Assembly (NCBI RefSeq): GCF_046000175.1
Contig: NZ_JBEOMB010000008.1
Span: forward strand, 62,001 to 126,000
Direction of reading: 5' to 3'
Source: Rhodoplanes sp046000175
GTDB lineage: Bacteria > Pseudomonadota > Alphaproteobacteria > Rhizobiales > Xanthobacteraceae
Length of the DNA: 64,000 nucleotides
A program made the translations under genes and the position numbers. Below the pieces are notes generated by a model. It was not told where the DNA came from and did no database searches. It worked only from the letters and a program-made list of their open reading frames with translations. The stretch's first letter is position 1. Each line of letters opens with the position of its first letter. This document shows, one piece after another, positions 34,754 through 46,360 of this stretch.

Positions 34754-36211
34754 ATGACGAACAACCATCAGGAACGCTGGACGCGGGTGAAGGGTCGCCT
34801 GCGCGCCGAGGTCGGCGAGGACATCTTCTCGAGCTGGTTCGCCCGCATGGAGCTGGAGAGCGTCGAGAGCGAGACGGTGCGCCTCTCGGTGCCGACCCGC
34901 TTCCTCAAGAGCTGGATTCAGTCCCACTACGCCGAGCGGGTGCTCGCCTGCTGGCAGGGCGAGGAGCCGCTGGTCCGCCGCATCGACCTCTCGGTGCGCT
35001 CCACGATGATGCGCCCCGCTGCGGCCGCGACGACCAAGCCGGTGTCGCCGGCCACCGTCACGGTGCGGCACGATCCGGCACCGGTCGGCTTCGGCACCCT
35101 CAACGGCCACGCCGCCGCGCCCATCGCTTCGGCGACGCCGGCGGCGGCCTCGGCCCACGATTCGATCGGCGGCTCGCCGCTCGACCCGCGGCTGACCTTC
35201 GACTCCTTCGTGGTCGGCCGCGCGAACTCGCTCGCCCATGCCGCCGCCAAGCAGGTCGCCACCGCGCGCCGCGGCGATCCGGTGATGTTCAACCCGCTCT
35301 ACGTCCACGCCGCGGTCGGGCTCGGCAAGACCCACCTGCTGCAGGCGATCGCCTGGGCCGGCAATGCCGGCGGCGAGCGGCGCGTCCTCTATCTCACGGC
35401 CGAGAAGTTCGTGTACGGCTTCGTCTCGTCGCTGCGCACCCAGACGACGCTGGCCTTCAAGGAGGTGCTGCGGGCGACCGACGTGCTCCTCATCGACGAC
35501 CTGCAGTTCCTGCAGGGCAAGTCGACCTTCGCCGAGTTCTCCCACACGCTCAACGCCATGATCGACGCCGGCCGGCAGGTCGTGGTGGCCGCCGACCGCC
35601 CGCCGCTCGACCTCGAGAATCTCGACGACCGGGTCCGCTCGCGGCTCGCCGGCGGGCTGGTCGTCGAGATGGGCTCGTTCGGCGAGGATCTGCGGCTCGA
35701 GATCCTGCAGGCCCGGGTGGCGAGCGCGCGCAACCACCACGCCGCCTTCGACGTGCCGGCGCCCGTCCTCGCCTTCATCGCGAAGTCGGTGACCCACAAC
35801 GGTCGCGACCTCGAAGGCGCCCTCAACCGGCTGCTCGCCCACTCCAAGCTGACCGGCCAGCCGGTCACCATGGAGCTCGCCGAGCGCGAGATCCGCGACC
35901 TCGTGCGGCCGCAGGAGCCGCGCAAGGTGAAGATCGAGGAGATCCAGCGCATCGTCGCCCGCCGCTACAATGTCAGCCGCGGCGATCTCCTCTCCTCGCG
36001 CCGCACCGCCAACGTGGTGCGGCCGCGCCAGATCGCCATGTATCTGGCCAAGACCCTGACGCTGCGCTCGCTGCCCGAGATCGGCCGCCGCTTCGGCGGC
36101 CGCGACCACACGACCGTGCTGCACGCCGTCCGCAAGATCGAGAACCTGGTCGGCAACGATCTCGCGCTCGCCGAGGAGATCGAGGCGATCAAGCGCGAGC
36201 TGCAGGAGTGA
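34754..36211 (+). CDS. dnaA: Chromosomal replication initiator DnaA
   Basis: 485 residues from ATG 34754 (MTNNHQERWTRVKGRL), with GTGAGG about 8 nt upstream; ATG 34748 and GTG 34718 are alternatives. Domain I includes VGEDIFSSWFARMELE; AAA+ Walker A is GLGKTHLL (Gly189 on), Walker B is VLLIDDLQFLQGK; the C-terminal domain IV has the DnaA signature GRDHTTVLHAVRKIE. It binds DnaA boxes and melts the origin. rpsT precedes it and dnaN follows after one inserted gene. Confidence 0.97.
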   Translation: MTNNHQERWTRVKGRLRAEVGEDIFSSWFARMELESVESETVRLSVPTRFLKSWIQSHYAERVLACWQGEEPLVRRIDLSVRSTMMRPAAAATTKPVSPATVTVRHDPAPVGFGTLNGHAAAPIASATPAAASAHDSIGGSPLDPRLTFDSFVVGRANSLAHAAAKQVATARRGDPVMFNPLYVHAAVGLGKTHLLQAIAWAGNAGGERRVLYLTAEKFVYGFVSSLRTQTTLAFKEVLRATDVLLIDDLQFLQGKSTFAEFSHTLNAMIDAGRQVVVAADRPPLDLENLDDRVRSRLAGGLVVEMGSFGEDLRLEILQARVASARNHHAAFDVPAPVLAFIAKSVTHNGRDLEGALNRLLAHSKLTGQPVTMELAEREIRDLVRPQEPRKVKIEEIQRIVARRYNVSRGDLLSSRRTANVVRPRQIAMYLAKTLTLRSLPEIGRRFGGRDHTTVLHAVRKIENLVGNDLALAEEIEAIKRELQE

Positions 36212-36336
36212 GGCACGAAGGGGACCACCGTCACACTCCGATACAATCCGGATCGTGACCCCGGCGCACCCGCCGGAGTAGGGTCCGGCCACGCGGCGCC
36301 GCTCCTCTCGCGGGCCGCCGCGAGCGAGTGACCTGC

Positions 36337-37449
36337 ATGCCATCGGACCGGTCCGTCCCCGTGAAAGCCTCCCCGCCGATCGTCGAGATCGGCAATGCCG
36401 GCCTCCTGTCGCGCGTCGACCCGGCCAACGCCATGCTGCTGTGGACGAGCGAGGAGGACCTCGCCGCGTCGGCCCCCGAGAACGTCCGCGAGTTCGGCCT
36501 GCGCGAGTTCGTCGACCTGTGGCGGCGGGCCTGGCGCTACGAGATCGACACCATCGTGGTGCATCCGCCGACCCGCCACCCGCCCTGGCACTGGCGACCG
36601 CTGCGCAGCGTGTTCCACTGGCCGCCGCGACCGTGGCGGCGGTTCATCCGGCTGTTCGGCATCCAGGCGATCCGGCTGCTGCCGCGCCGCATGAGCGTGC
36701 TCGTCGTCGACGGCGACGACATGCGCACGATCCCGCGCTGCAACGCCTTCCTGCTCGACCGCTGCACCTTCTACTTCAAGCGCGAGCTGCCGATCGACCG
36801 CTGGCAGGTGTTCCAGCGCACCGCCCATCCGGAGATGCCGTCCACCCGCTTCCGCCGCAAGCCGCGCAACCGGAGCCGGCTCGAGAAGCTGCGGCCGTGG
36901 GCGATCGGGTATCTCAGCGACGGCCCGTCGCTGCCCGAGACGGCGTGTCCGGAGAAGACCATCGGCCTGCTCGTCGCAGTCGCCACCAACTCCTCGACGG
37001 TGCGCCACACCGGGCTGGAGGAGCTGCGGGCGCTGGCGGCGCGCCGCAAGGACATCTTTATCGCCGAGGAGCGGCTGCGGAAGGACGAGTTCTGCCGGCT
37101 GATGAGCCAAGCCTGGCTGACCTGGTCGCCGGAGGGCTTCGGCTGGGACTGCATCCGCCACTACGAGGCGGCGGCCGTCTACTCGGTGCCGGTGATCAAC
37201 CAGCCGACCATCGCCCGCTTCCACCCGCTTCTCGAGGGCGTCCACGCGCTCCACTACGACGCCGACGTGCCGGGCAGCCTCACCGCCGTGGTCGAGGCGG
37301 CGCTCGCCGACCCCGAGCGGATGCGCCGCATCGCCACCGCGGCGCGCGCCCATGTGAACGCCCACCACATCACCCCGTGGCGACGGGCCGAGCAGCTGCT
37401 GGCCTACCGGGCCGGCGCCGAGACGCCGCCCGGCGGCATCACGCTGTGA
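36337..37449 (+). CDS. Putative glycosyltransferase-like protein (GT-B, family 1-type C-terminus)
   Basis: 370 residues from ATG 36337; a GTG at 36328 is possible. There is no signal peptide. The C-terminal third resembles Glyco_trans_1_2 domains: WLTWSPEGFGWDCIRHYEA, SVPVINQPTIARFHPLLEG and YDADVPGSLTAVVEAALAD followed by a terminal helix with HHITPWRRAEQLLAYR. The N-terminal part is basic and Trp/Arg-rich with no clear domain. Probably transfers sugar to an envelope or small-molecule acceptor, but donor and acceptor are unknown. It lies between dnaA and dnaN, an unusual place. Confidence 0.65.
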   Translation: MPSDRSVPVKASPPIVEIGNAGLLSRVDPANAMLLWTSEEDLAASAPENVREFGLREFVDLWRRAWRYEIDTIVVHPPTRHPPWHWRPLRSVFHWPPRPWRRFIRLFGIQAIRLLPRRMSVLVVDGDDMRTIPRCNAFLLDRCTFYFKRELPIDRWQVFQRTAHPEMPSTRFRRKPRNRSRLEKLRPWAIGYLSDGPSLPETACPEKTIGLLVAVATNSSTVRHTGLEELRALAARRKDIFIAEERLRKDEFCRLMSQAWLTWSPEGFGWDCIRHYEAAAVYSVPVINQPTIARFHPLLEGVHALHYDADVPGSLTAVVEAALADPERMRRIATAARAHVNAHHITPWRRAEQLLAYRAGAETPPGGITL

Positions 37450-37794
37450 CGGGCCGCCTCTGACCGGCCGCGACACCGCCCGGTGACGATGGTGCCGTCG
37501 CGACCCGACGGCCCGCACGACGCCGAGCGCAATCGCCGACACGACGGCCGAAAACACCCGGATTGTCGGGGGATTGCGTCGTTACCCTTGCCGAATCCGC
37601 CCCGGCATTGCACTTTCCCGTGTTCCGGTGCGCCCACGGCGTCCGTCCGGCGCCCGCGCGAGCGGGCGGCCCGGGCCGGGACCGTCCTAGGCCATGAGCA
37701 TCATCCGAGCCGGGACCGTCCCGGCGACGAGCGTCATCAGTCGGCGCAGGCCTGTCCGGCGCGCCTTTGCGTAGTCAGTCGAGCGGGGTTCCGC
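37450..37794. other. Intergenic region upstream of dnaN
   Basis: 345 bp with no gene. A stretch near 37585-37625 (GTCGTTACCCTTGCC...GGCATTGCAC) may hold the dnaN promoter. The dnaN reading frame continues upstream to 37483 but without coding features. Confidence 0.5.
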
Positions 37795-38913
37795 ATGAAG
37801 GTCACGGTCGAGCGGTCCGAGCTTTTGCGATCGCTGTCGCATGTCCACCGCGTGGTCGAGCGGCGCAACACCATCCCGATCCTCGCCAACGTGCTGATCC
37901 GCGCCGACCGCTCGGAGCTGTCCTTCAAGGCGACCGACCTCGACCTCGAGATCATCGAGACGATCCCGGCCGAGGTGGCGTCGGGCGGCGTCACCACGGT
38001 GCCGGCCCACATGTTCTACGAGATCGTCCGCAAGCTGCCGGAGGGCTCGCAGGTGACGCTCGACGCCACCGGCGACCGCGCCGTGCTGACGATCCGGGCC
38101 GGACGCTCCAAGTTCACGCTGCAGACGCTGCCCGAGAGCGACTTCCCGGATCTCGCAGCAGGCGACATGACGCACGCCTTCGCGCTGCCGGCCGCCGACC
38201 TCAAGCGGCTGATCGACAAGACCCAGTTCGCCATCTCGACCGAGGAGACGCGCTACTACCTCAACGGCATCTATCTGCACGTCGCCGGCGAGGGCGCGAC
38301 CGCGCGGCTGCGCGCCGTCGCGACCGACGGCCACCGCCTCGCCCAGGTCGAGTTCCCGGCGCCCGCCGGCACCGAGGGCATGCCGGGCGTGATCGTGCCG
38401 CGCAAGACGGTCGGCGAGGTGCATCGGCTGATCGAGGACCCGGCGGGCGAGGTGAAGATCGAGCTCTCCGCCACCAAGATCCGCGTCTCGCTGGGCGCCG
38501 TCGTGCTCACCTCGAAGCTGATCGACGGCACCTTCCCGGACTACGGCCGCGTCATCCCGGCCGGCAACGACAAGCTCCTCGAGGTCGAGAAACGCGACTT
38601 CGAGCAGGCCGTCGACCGCGTCTCGACCGTGTCGAGCGAGCGCGGCCGCGCCGTCAAGCTGTCGATCTCGGGCAGCAAGCTGATCCTCTCAGTGACCAAC
38701 CCGGATTCCGGCAGCGCCACCGAAGAGATCGAGGTCGCCTACGATGCCGACCCGCTCGATATCGGCTTCAACTCGCGCTACCTGCTCGACATCGCGGCCC
38801 AGATCGAGGGCGACACCGCGATCCTCAAGCTCGCCGACCCGGGCTCGCCGACCCTCATCCAGGACAAGGACGCCAAGGGCGCCCTCTACGTCCTGATGCC
38901 CATGCGGGTGTGA
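37795..38913 (+). CDS. dnaN: DNA polymerase III beta subunit (sliding clamp)
   Basis: 372 residues from ATG 37795 (MKVTVERSELLRSLSHVHRV). Three clamp domains are recognisable: VERRNTIPILANVLI in domain 1, STEETRYYLNGIYLHV in domain 2, and domain 3 ending with KGALYVLMPMRV, the conserved clamp C-terminus. It is the processivity factor of replication. recF follows after a small palindrome. Confidence 0.97.
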   Translation: MKVTVERSELLRSLSHVHRVVERRNTIPILANVLIRADRSELSFKATDLDLEIIETIPAEVASGGVTTVPAHMFYEIVRKLPEGSQVTLDATGDRAVLTIRAGRSKFTLQTLPESDFPDLAAGDMTHAFALPAADLKRLIDKTQFAISTEETRYYLNGIYLHVAGEGATARLRAVATDGHRLAQVEFPAPAGTEGMPGVIVPRKTVGEVHRLIEDPAGEVKIELSATKIRVSLGAVVLTSKLIDGTFPDYGRVIPAGNDKLLEVEKRDFEQAVDRVSTVSSERGRAVKLSISGSKLILSVTNPDSGSATEEIEVAYDADPLDIGFNSRYLLDIAAQIEGDTAILKLADPGSPTLIQDKDAKGALYVLMPMRV

Positions 38914-38942
38914 GGCGCGCCGCTCGCGGCAATCTCCGAGTC

Positions 38943-39014
38943 GTCATGCCCGGCCTCGTGCCGGGCATCCACGTCTTCAAGAGCGTGGATGGCCGGGACG
39001 AGCCCGGCCATGAC
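38943..39014. repeat. Short palindromic repeat between dnaN and recF
   Basis: GTCATGCCCGGCC...GGCCGGGACGAGCCCGGCCATGAC with the inner pair ATCCACG...CGTGGAT. It is shorter than family A elements but has the same plan and ends 11 bp before the recF start. Confidence 0.75.
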
Positions 39015-39025
39015 AGGTGAGGGAC

Positions 39026-40180
39026 ATGACCGTCGCCCCGCAGATCCTCAAGCTCAGCCTGACCGACTTCCGCAGCTGGACGAGCGCGACCCTGAACGTG
39101 TCGCGGCGGCTGGTCGTGCTGACCGGGCCGAACGGCGCCGGCAAGACCAACATTCTCGAAGCGATCTCGTTTCTCGGCCCCGGGCGCGGCCTGCGCCGGG
39201 CGACGCTCGACGCCGTCGCCCGCGAGGACGGCCCCGGCAGCTGGGCCGTGGCCGCCGAGGTCGAGGGGGCGCAGGGGCTCGCGACGCTCGGCACCGGGCT
39301 TTTGGCGCCGGCCGGCGGCGACGGCCCGCATGCGCGAAAATGCCGGATCGACCGCGAGCCGGTCGGCGCGGCGACGGCCTTCGCCGAGCATCTGCGGCTC
39401 GTCTGGCTGGTGCCGACCATGGACGGGCTGTTTCTCGGGCCGGCGTCGGAGCGCCGGCGCTTCCTCGACCGGCTGGTGCTCGCCGTGCATCCCGACCACG
39501 CGACGCGCGTCTCGGCACTCGAGCGCGCCCTGCGGGGCCGCAATCGGCTCCTCGAAAGCCCGTCGCCCGACCCGCACTGGCTCGACGCCGCCGAGCACGA
39601 GACGGCCGAGCTCGCCGTCGCCGTGGCGGCCGCCCGGGCCGAGACCGTGCGGCGGCTCGCCGCGACGCTGCTCGAGCGCGGGGCCGGGCCGTTTCCCTCG
39701 GCGGGCCTGGTGCTCGACGGCTGGATGGAGCAGGCGGCGCTCGACCGTCCGGCGATCGAGGTCGAGGACCGGTACCGCACGGTGTTGCGCGACAACCGCG
39801 GGCGCGACGCCGCCGCCGGGCGCACGCTCGACGGCCCGCATCTCACCGATCTGCTCGTCAGCTTCGCGCCAAAGGGGATCGCGGCCCGCGACGCCTCGAC
39901 GGGCGAGCAGAAGGCGCTGCTGATCACGCTGGTGCTGGCCCACGCGGGGCTCGTCGCCACCATGACCGGCATCGCCCCGGTCGTGCTGCTCGACGAGGTG
40001 GTCGCCCATCTCGATCCCGGCCGACGCGGCGCGCTGTTCGAGGCGCTCGGCGCGCTCGGCGCCCAGGTCTGGATGGCGGGCGCCGACCCGGCCGCCTTCG
40101 CCGGGATCGCGGCCGAGGCGGACGTGTTCGAGGTCGCGCCCCGGCCGGACGGCGACAGCCTCGTCCGGAAGGTGTCGTGA
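39026..40180 (+). CDS. recF: DNA replication and repair protein RecF
   Basis: 384 residues from ATG 39026, with AGGTGAGGG upstream; GTG 39017 is the alternative. SMC-like ABC ATPase: Walker A GPNGAGKTNILEAIS (from residue 34), signature DASTGEQKALLITLVLAHA, Walker B VVLLDEVVAHLD. It helps load RecA at gaps with RecO/RecR. Standard dnaA-dnaN-recF-gyrB neighbourhood. Confidence 0.95.
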   Translation: MTVAPQILKLSLTDFRSWTSATLNVSRRLVVLTGPNGAGKTNILEAISFLGPGRGLRRATLDAVAREDGPGSWAVAAEVEGAQGLATLGTGLLAPAGGDGPHARKCRIDREPVGAATAFAEHLRLVWLVPTMDGLFLGPASERRRFLDRLVLAVHPDHATRVSALERALRGRNRLLESPSPDPHWLDAAEHETAELAVAVAAARAETVRRLAATLLERGAGPFPSAGLVLDGWMEQAALDRPAIEVEDRYRTVLRDNRGRDAAAGRTLDGPHLTDLLVSFAPKGIAARDASTGEQKALLITLVLAHAGLVATMTGIAPVVLLDEVVAHLDPGRRGALFEALGALGAQVWMAGADPAAFAGIAAEADVFEVAPRPDGDSLVRKVS

Positions 40181-40385
40181 CACCGGAATCGATAGCTTTC
40201 GGACTGTCCTGATTCGCCGTCGCACGGCTCCGTCGGACGGCCGTCCCGCGGCTGCCGAAATCTCTTGAATTCTCTTTGTCCGATAACCATTTACGGATCG
40301 ACATATTGTCCTGTACGCGCCCCGGCTTTCGTGTCACACCGAACCAGCGAATTCCCCCGTCCCAGGACCTTTCGAAGCTCGTTTC

Positions 40386-42818
<2,433 letters not shown>

Positions 42819-42848
42819 GGCGGGGCGCGCTATCGTCGTGAGGAACGC

Positions 42849-42892
42849 AGGGTGGACAAAGGCGCCGAACGGCGCGCCGTGCCCACGCGGTC
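42849..42892. repeat. Half copy of palindromic repeat family C
   Basis: CAGGGTGGACAAAGGCGCC...GCGCCGTGCCCACG matches the left arm of the element at 63205-63310 (TAGGGTGGGCAAAGGTGCG...GCGTCGTGCCCACG), but the right arm is absent, so this copy is truncated. It lies in the 289-bp gap after gyrB. Confidence 0.7.
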
Positions 42893-43107
42893 CATCGGAC
42901 CGGCTGCGCGTCACTGAAGTGCAGCATCCTGAAGTGTAGCGTCGGTGGCGCCTGCGCGGGGACGGGCGGCGGTCGGGTGCGCGATTCGACTTCGACAAAG
43001 CCGATCGCACTGGACAGCCCGAACACCGGCCCGCGCAGCAAATCACCAAGCAAGCCGCGCTGGCCGCCGGCGTGACATCCGACGGCCAGCGCGTGCGTTT
43101 CGTCGGC

Positions 43108-43878
43108 TCAACGAGAGCCGGTCGTGGCGCCCACGCCCTGCCCCGACAGCGCGATGATCTCCAGATCGTTCATCTTGCCCCGGACCATGGTGACGTTCTT
43201 GGTCATCTCCGCCTCGGAAAACCCGTTCCGCTGGAGCTTGCTCAGGTCGTCGGCGGACAGCTCGACGGACTTGCTGCCCTCGAACTCCTCCGGGCCGACG
43301 AGGAGCCTGATGGATCCCTGATCCGTTCGAGCAGTCAGCAGACTGCCTTCGAACTCGCTGCGATCGTCGAGGCCGACTTTCTCGAGCGCGTTCTTCAAAT
43401 CGCTGGTCCCCGGCGACTTGCTGTGCGCGGCGCCGGCGGCCGGCGCGGTGCCGCTGCTGAATGCGAGCACCTGCTTGTCGCCGGACATCTGTCCGCGCAC
43501 CATGTCGGCCTTGTTCGCGAACCGAATGTTGTCGAAGCCGGCCCTGGTCAACTTCGCACGGAACGCGTCGCGATCGAAATCGACCGATTTGTCGGCCTCG
43601 AAGTCTTCCGGCCCTACGATGAACTCGACCGAATGGCCGCTCGGCGCGCGTGCGGTCACGAGATGCCCCTCGAACTCCTCACGGTCCTCGACCCCCGCCT
43701 GCTTCAGCTTGTCCTTGATGTCGCCCTTGCTGACGCTCTGGCGCGCGCCCGGCATCGCGGCGTTGCCGGACGACAGCCCGGGCGTGCCGGACGTCGCCGG
43801 ATTCGGCTGTTGTGCCAGCGCGGCGCTGCTGAGCCCCAAGCTGATCGCAACAGCGGAGGCCAGACTGATGACCTTCAT
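43108..43878 (-). CDS. Periplasmic protein made of two copies of an unknown domain
   Basis: 256 residues from ATG 43878. Signal peptide about 1-22, cleaved near ALAQ. Two repeats of about 85 residues follow (about 50-140 and 160-248). Shared features: an initial helix (DIKDKLKQAGVEDREEFEG against DLKNALEKVGLDDRSEFEG), then LVTARAPSGHSVEFIVGPED against LLTARTDQGSIRLLVGPEE, F.A-KSV against F.G-SKSVEL, and a closing DMVRGQM against TMVRGKM. I do not recognise the domain. It looks like an envelope protein with an internal duplication; function unknown. Confidence 0.75.
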   Translation of the reverse strand: MKVISLASAVAISLGLSSAALAQQPNPATSGTPGLSSGNAAMPGARQSVSKGDIKDKLKQAGVEDREEFEGHLVTARAPSGHSVEFIVGPEDFEADKSVDFDRDAFRAKLTRAGFDNIRFANKADMVRGQMSGDKQVLAFSSGTAPAAGAAHSKSPGTSDLKNALEKVGLDDRSEFEGSLLTARTDQGSIRLLVGPEEFEGSKSVELSADDLSKLQRNGFSEAEMTKNVTMVRGKMNDLEIIALSGQGVGATTGSR

Positions 43879-44288
43879 TTCAGACTCCTTGTCGATTGGC
43901 GACCTCGGCTCCCGGCCCGGCCGCTGGCGTGGTCGAGTGCCGGCGGCATGCAGCCGGCCGGCCCCGCGAGATGTGACGATCGATGTTCGCGCTGCGGAGA
44001 ACCGACCCTCTCCACGTCAATGATCGCGTCCGGAACGGGTTCGCCACCGTCACGCAAAGGGTCCGTTGCTGTACCAAGCGCTGTCGGCCTGCGGGTGGCG
44101 GCGATCCCGTCGGAACGACGAGGGCCGCAATCCCGTCCCGGCAGTCAGGGGAACTTCGTCGCCCTCCGGGTCCGAGGAAGTACGGTATTGCTCCGGCCGC
44201 GCGATTTGGTTACCCCGAACATAATTCCGGACGCGGCCATGCCGCCGGCGCCGCATCGATTTCAAGAGTGTATTAAGCGGGGAGACCC
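43879..44288. other. Divergent intergenic region before the PLP lyase gene
   Basis: 410 bp between the duplicated-domain gene (minus) and the lyase (plus). No gene or strong hairpin seen. GATTTGGTTACCCCGAAC then ATAATTCC near 44205-44230 may be the lyase promoter. Confidence 0.5.
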
Positions 44289-45737
44289 ATGTCGAAGATC
44301 AAGTATTTCGGCGACGAGACGATTCCGCTCGAGATGCACAAGGTGCGGATCGTCCAAAAACTCGGCCTGCCGCCGATCGAGCGCCGCCTCGAGGTGATGA
44401 CCAAGGCCGGCAACAACACCTTCCTGCTGCCCAACGAGGAGGTGTTCCTCGACATGCTGACCGACAGTGGCGTCAACGCCATGAGCGATCAGCAGCTCGC
44501 CGCCATGATGGTCGCCGACGACGCCTATGCGGGCAGCGCCACCTACACGCGGCTGGAGACCAAGCTGCGCGACATCTTCGGCATGGAGTATTTCCTGCCC
44601 GCCCATCAGGGCCGCGCCTGCGAGCACATCCTCGCCAAGGTGCTGGTGACGCCCGGCTCGGTCGTGCCGATGAACTATCACTTCACCACCACCAAGGCGC
44701 ACATCACGCTGCAGGGCGGCGTGGTCGAGGAGCTGGTGTCGGACGCCGGGCTCGAGGTGACGAGCCGCCTGCCGTTCAAGGGCGACATGGACATCGGCAA
44801 GCTGAACGCCGTGATCGCCAAGTGGGGCGCCGACAAGGTCGCCTTCGTGCGGGTCGAGTCCGGCACCAACCTGATCGGCGGCCAGCCGGTGTCGATCGAG
44901 AACCTCGCCGCGGTCAGCGCGGTGTGCCGGGCGAACGGCATCATGCTGGTGATGGACGCGAGCCTGCTCGCCGACAACCTCCACTTCAACAAGACGCGCG
45001 AGCCGTCCTGCAAGGATCTCAGCATCCGCGAGATCACCCGCAAGATCGCGGATCTGTGCGACATCATCTACTTCTCGGCGCGCAAGCTCGGCTGCGCGCG
45101 CGGCGGCGGCATCTGCATCCGCCACCAGGACGTCTATCTGAAGATGCGCGGCCTCGTCCCGCTCTACGAGGGCTTCCTCACCTATGGCGGCATGTCGGTG
45201 CGCGAGATCGAGGCGCTCACCGTCGGTCTCGAGGAGACCATGGACGAGGACATGATCAACCAGGGGCCGCAGTTCATCGCCTACATGGTGGACGAGCTCG
45301 ATCGCCGCGGCGTGCCGGTGATCACGCCGCCCGGCGGGCTCGGCTGCCACGTCGACGCCAAGCGCTTCGTCGACCACATCCCGCAGTCGCAGTATCCGGC
45401 CGGCGCGCTCGCCTCGGCCCTCTACATCGCCGCCGGCATCCGCGGCATGGAGCGCGGCACGCTGTCCGAGCAGCGCGAGCCGGACGGCCGCGAGGTGTTC
45501 TCCAACATGGAGCTGGTGCGCCTGGCGCTGCCGCGCCGGGTGTTCACGCTCAGCCAGGTGAAGTACGCGATCGACCGGCTGTCGTGGCTGCACGCCAACC
45601 GGCGGCTGGTCGGCGGCCTCACCTTCGTCGAGGAGCCCGAGGTGCTGCGCTTCTTCTACGGCCTCCTGAAGCCGGTCTCCGACTGGCAGGAGCGGCTGGT
45701 GGCGAAGTTCAGGGCGGATTTCGGCGACAGCCTGTGA
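44289..45737 (+). CDS. PLP-dependent beta-eliminating lyase, tyrosine phenol-lyase-like
   Basis: 482 residues with end-to-end similarity to tyrosine phenol-lyase/tryptophanase: GNNTFLLPNEEVFLDMLTDS, DDAYAGSATY, PAHQGRACEHIL, and LVRLALPRRVFT (carboxylate Arg). The residues that distinguish the phenol-lyase from tryptophanase match the former: Thr in FTTTK, Arg in GMERG, Phe-Phe in LRFFYG. The PLP Lys appears conserved (FSARKLGCARGGG). However, the Asp after it is Leu, the residue before it is Arg, and the cofactor-contacting Arg of DATR is Leu (MDASLLADN). It probably cleaves a C-beta bond of an amino acid, but the substrate is uncertain. Confidence 0.8.
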   Translation: MSKIKYFGDETIPLEMHKVRIVQKLGLPPIERRLEVMTKAGNNTFLLPNEEVFLDMLTDSGVNAMSDQQLAAMMVADDAYAGSATYTRLETKLRDIFGMEYFLPAHQGRACEHILAKVLVTPGSVVPMNYHFTTTKAHITLQGGVVEELVSDAGLEVTSRLPFKGDMDIGKLNAVIAKWGADKVAFVRVESGTNLIGGQPVSIENLAAVSAVCRANGIMLVMDASLLADNLHFNKTREPSCKDLSIREITRKIADLCDIIYFSARKLGCARGGGICIRHQDVYLKMRGLVPLYEGFLTYGGMSVREIEALTVGLEETMDEDMINQGPQFIAYMVDELDRRGVPVITPPGGLGCHVDAKRFVDHIPQSQYPAGALASALYIAAGIRGMERGTLSEQREPDGREVFSNMELVRLALPRRVFTLSQVKYAIDRLSWLHANRRLVGGLTFVEEPEVLRFFYGLLKPVSDWQERLVAKFRADFGDSL

Positions 45738-45774
45738 GAGCGACGGCCCGGATGGTGCGGCAGCCGGGACACGG

Positions 45775-46248
45775 TCAGACCGCAGACGCGCCGTGGAAGC
45801 GGCCGTAGCCGCGGCGGACGCCCGGACCGAACAGGATCACCTGGTAGGTCTCGGGCGCCCCGCCCTCCATGCCGGGCGAGCCGATCGGCATGCCCGGCAC
45901 GGCGAGCCCGGTGGCCGCCGGCCGTTCGGCGAGAAGGCGCTCGACCGCGGTCGCCGGAACATGCCCCTCGATCACGTAGCCGCCGACCTCGGCCGTGTGG
46001 CAGGTTCGCAGCTCGTCCGGCACACCGAACCGCGACTTGACCGCATCGAGATCGGCGACGTCGACCAGGGTCACGGCGAAGCCATTCGCCTCCATATGGC
46101 GCGCCCAACCGGTGCAGCAGCCACAGGACGGATCCTTGTGAACGCGGACCGAACGCCCTTGCGCCCGCGCCGGGGCGCCGGACGCGACCGCCGCCGCGAG
46201 CAGCGTCAGCACGCCGAGCCCGCGTCTGGTCACCCTGCCGTGGGACAT
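45775..46248 (-). CDS. DUF411 family metal-binding periplasmic protein
   Basis: 157 residues from ATG 46248 (GGAG upstream). Signal peptide about 1-30 (twin-arginine-like RRGLGVLTLL, cleavage near ARAQ). DUF411 core: HKDPSCGCCTGWARHME (Cys42, Cys44, Cys45), LRTCHTAEVGGYVIEGHVPA and GLAVPGMPIGSPGMEGG. Members are linked to copper handling and often sit near copper resistance genes, but none is visible here. Conserved Cys/His/Met are consistent with metal binding. Confidence 0.9.
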   Translation of the reverse strand: MSHGRVTRRGLGVLTLLAAAVASGAPARAQGRSVRVHKDPSCGCCTGWARHMEANGFAVTLVDVADLDAVKSRFGVPDELRTCHTAEVGGYVIEGHVPATAVERLLAERPAATGLAVPGMPIGSPGMEGGAPETYQVILFGPGVRRGYGRFHGASAV

Positions 46249-46360
46249 GGGACATCTCCTGGAGAACGGTCCGGGCTGTGCCGGAACCTGGACCTCGGTT
46301 TCGTCCGGGATCGGCCCCGGAGCGGCTCGCACACTACAGCATCGCTCCGGCGTATCCCCC

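Noticed and set aside
44289..45737. Annotation as tryptophanase (tnaA)
   Set aside because: The specificity positions match tyrosine phenol-lyase, not tryptophanase, and cofactor-site residues differ from both, so only a family-level call is given.
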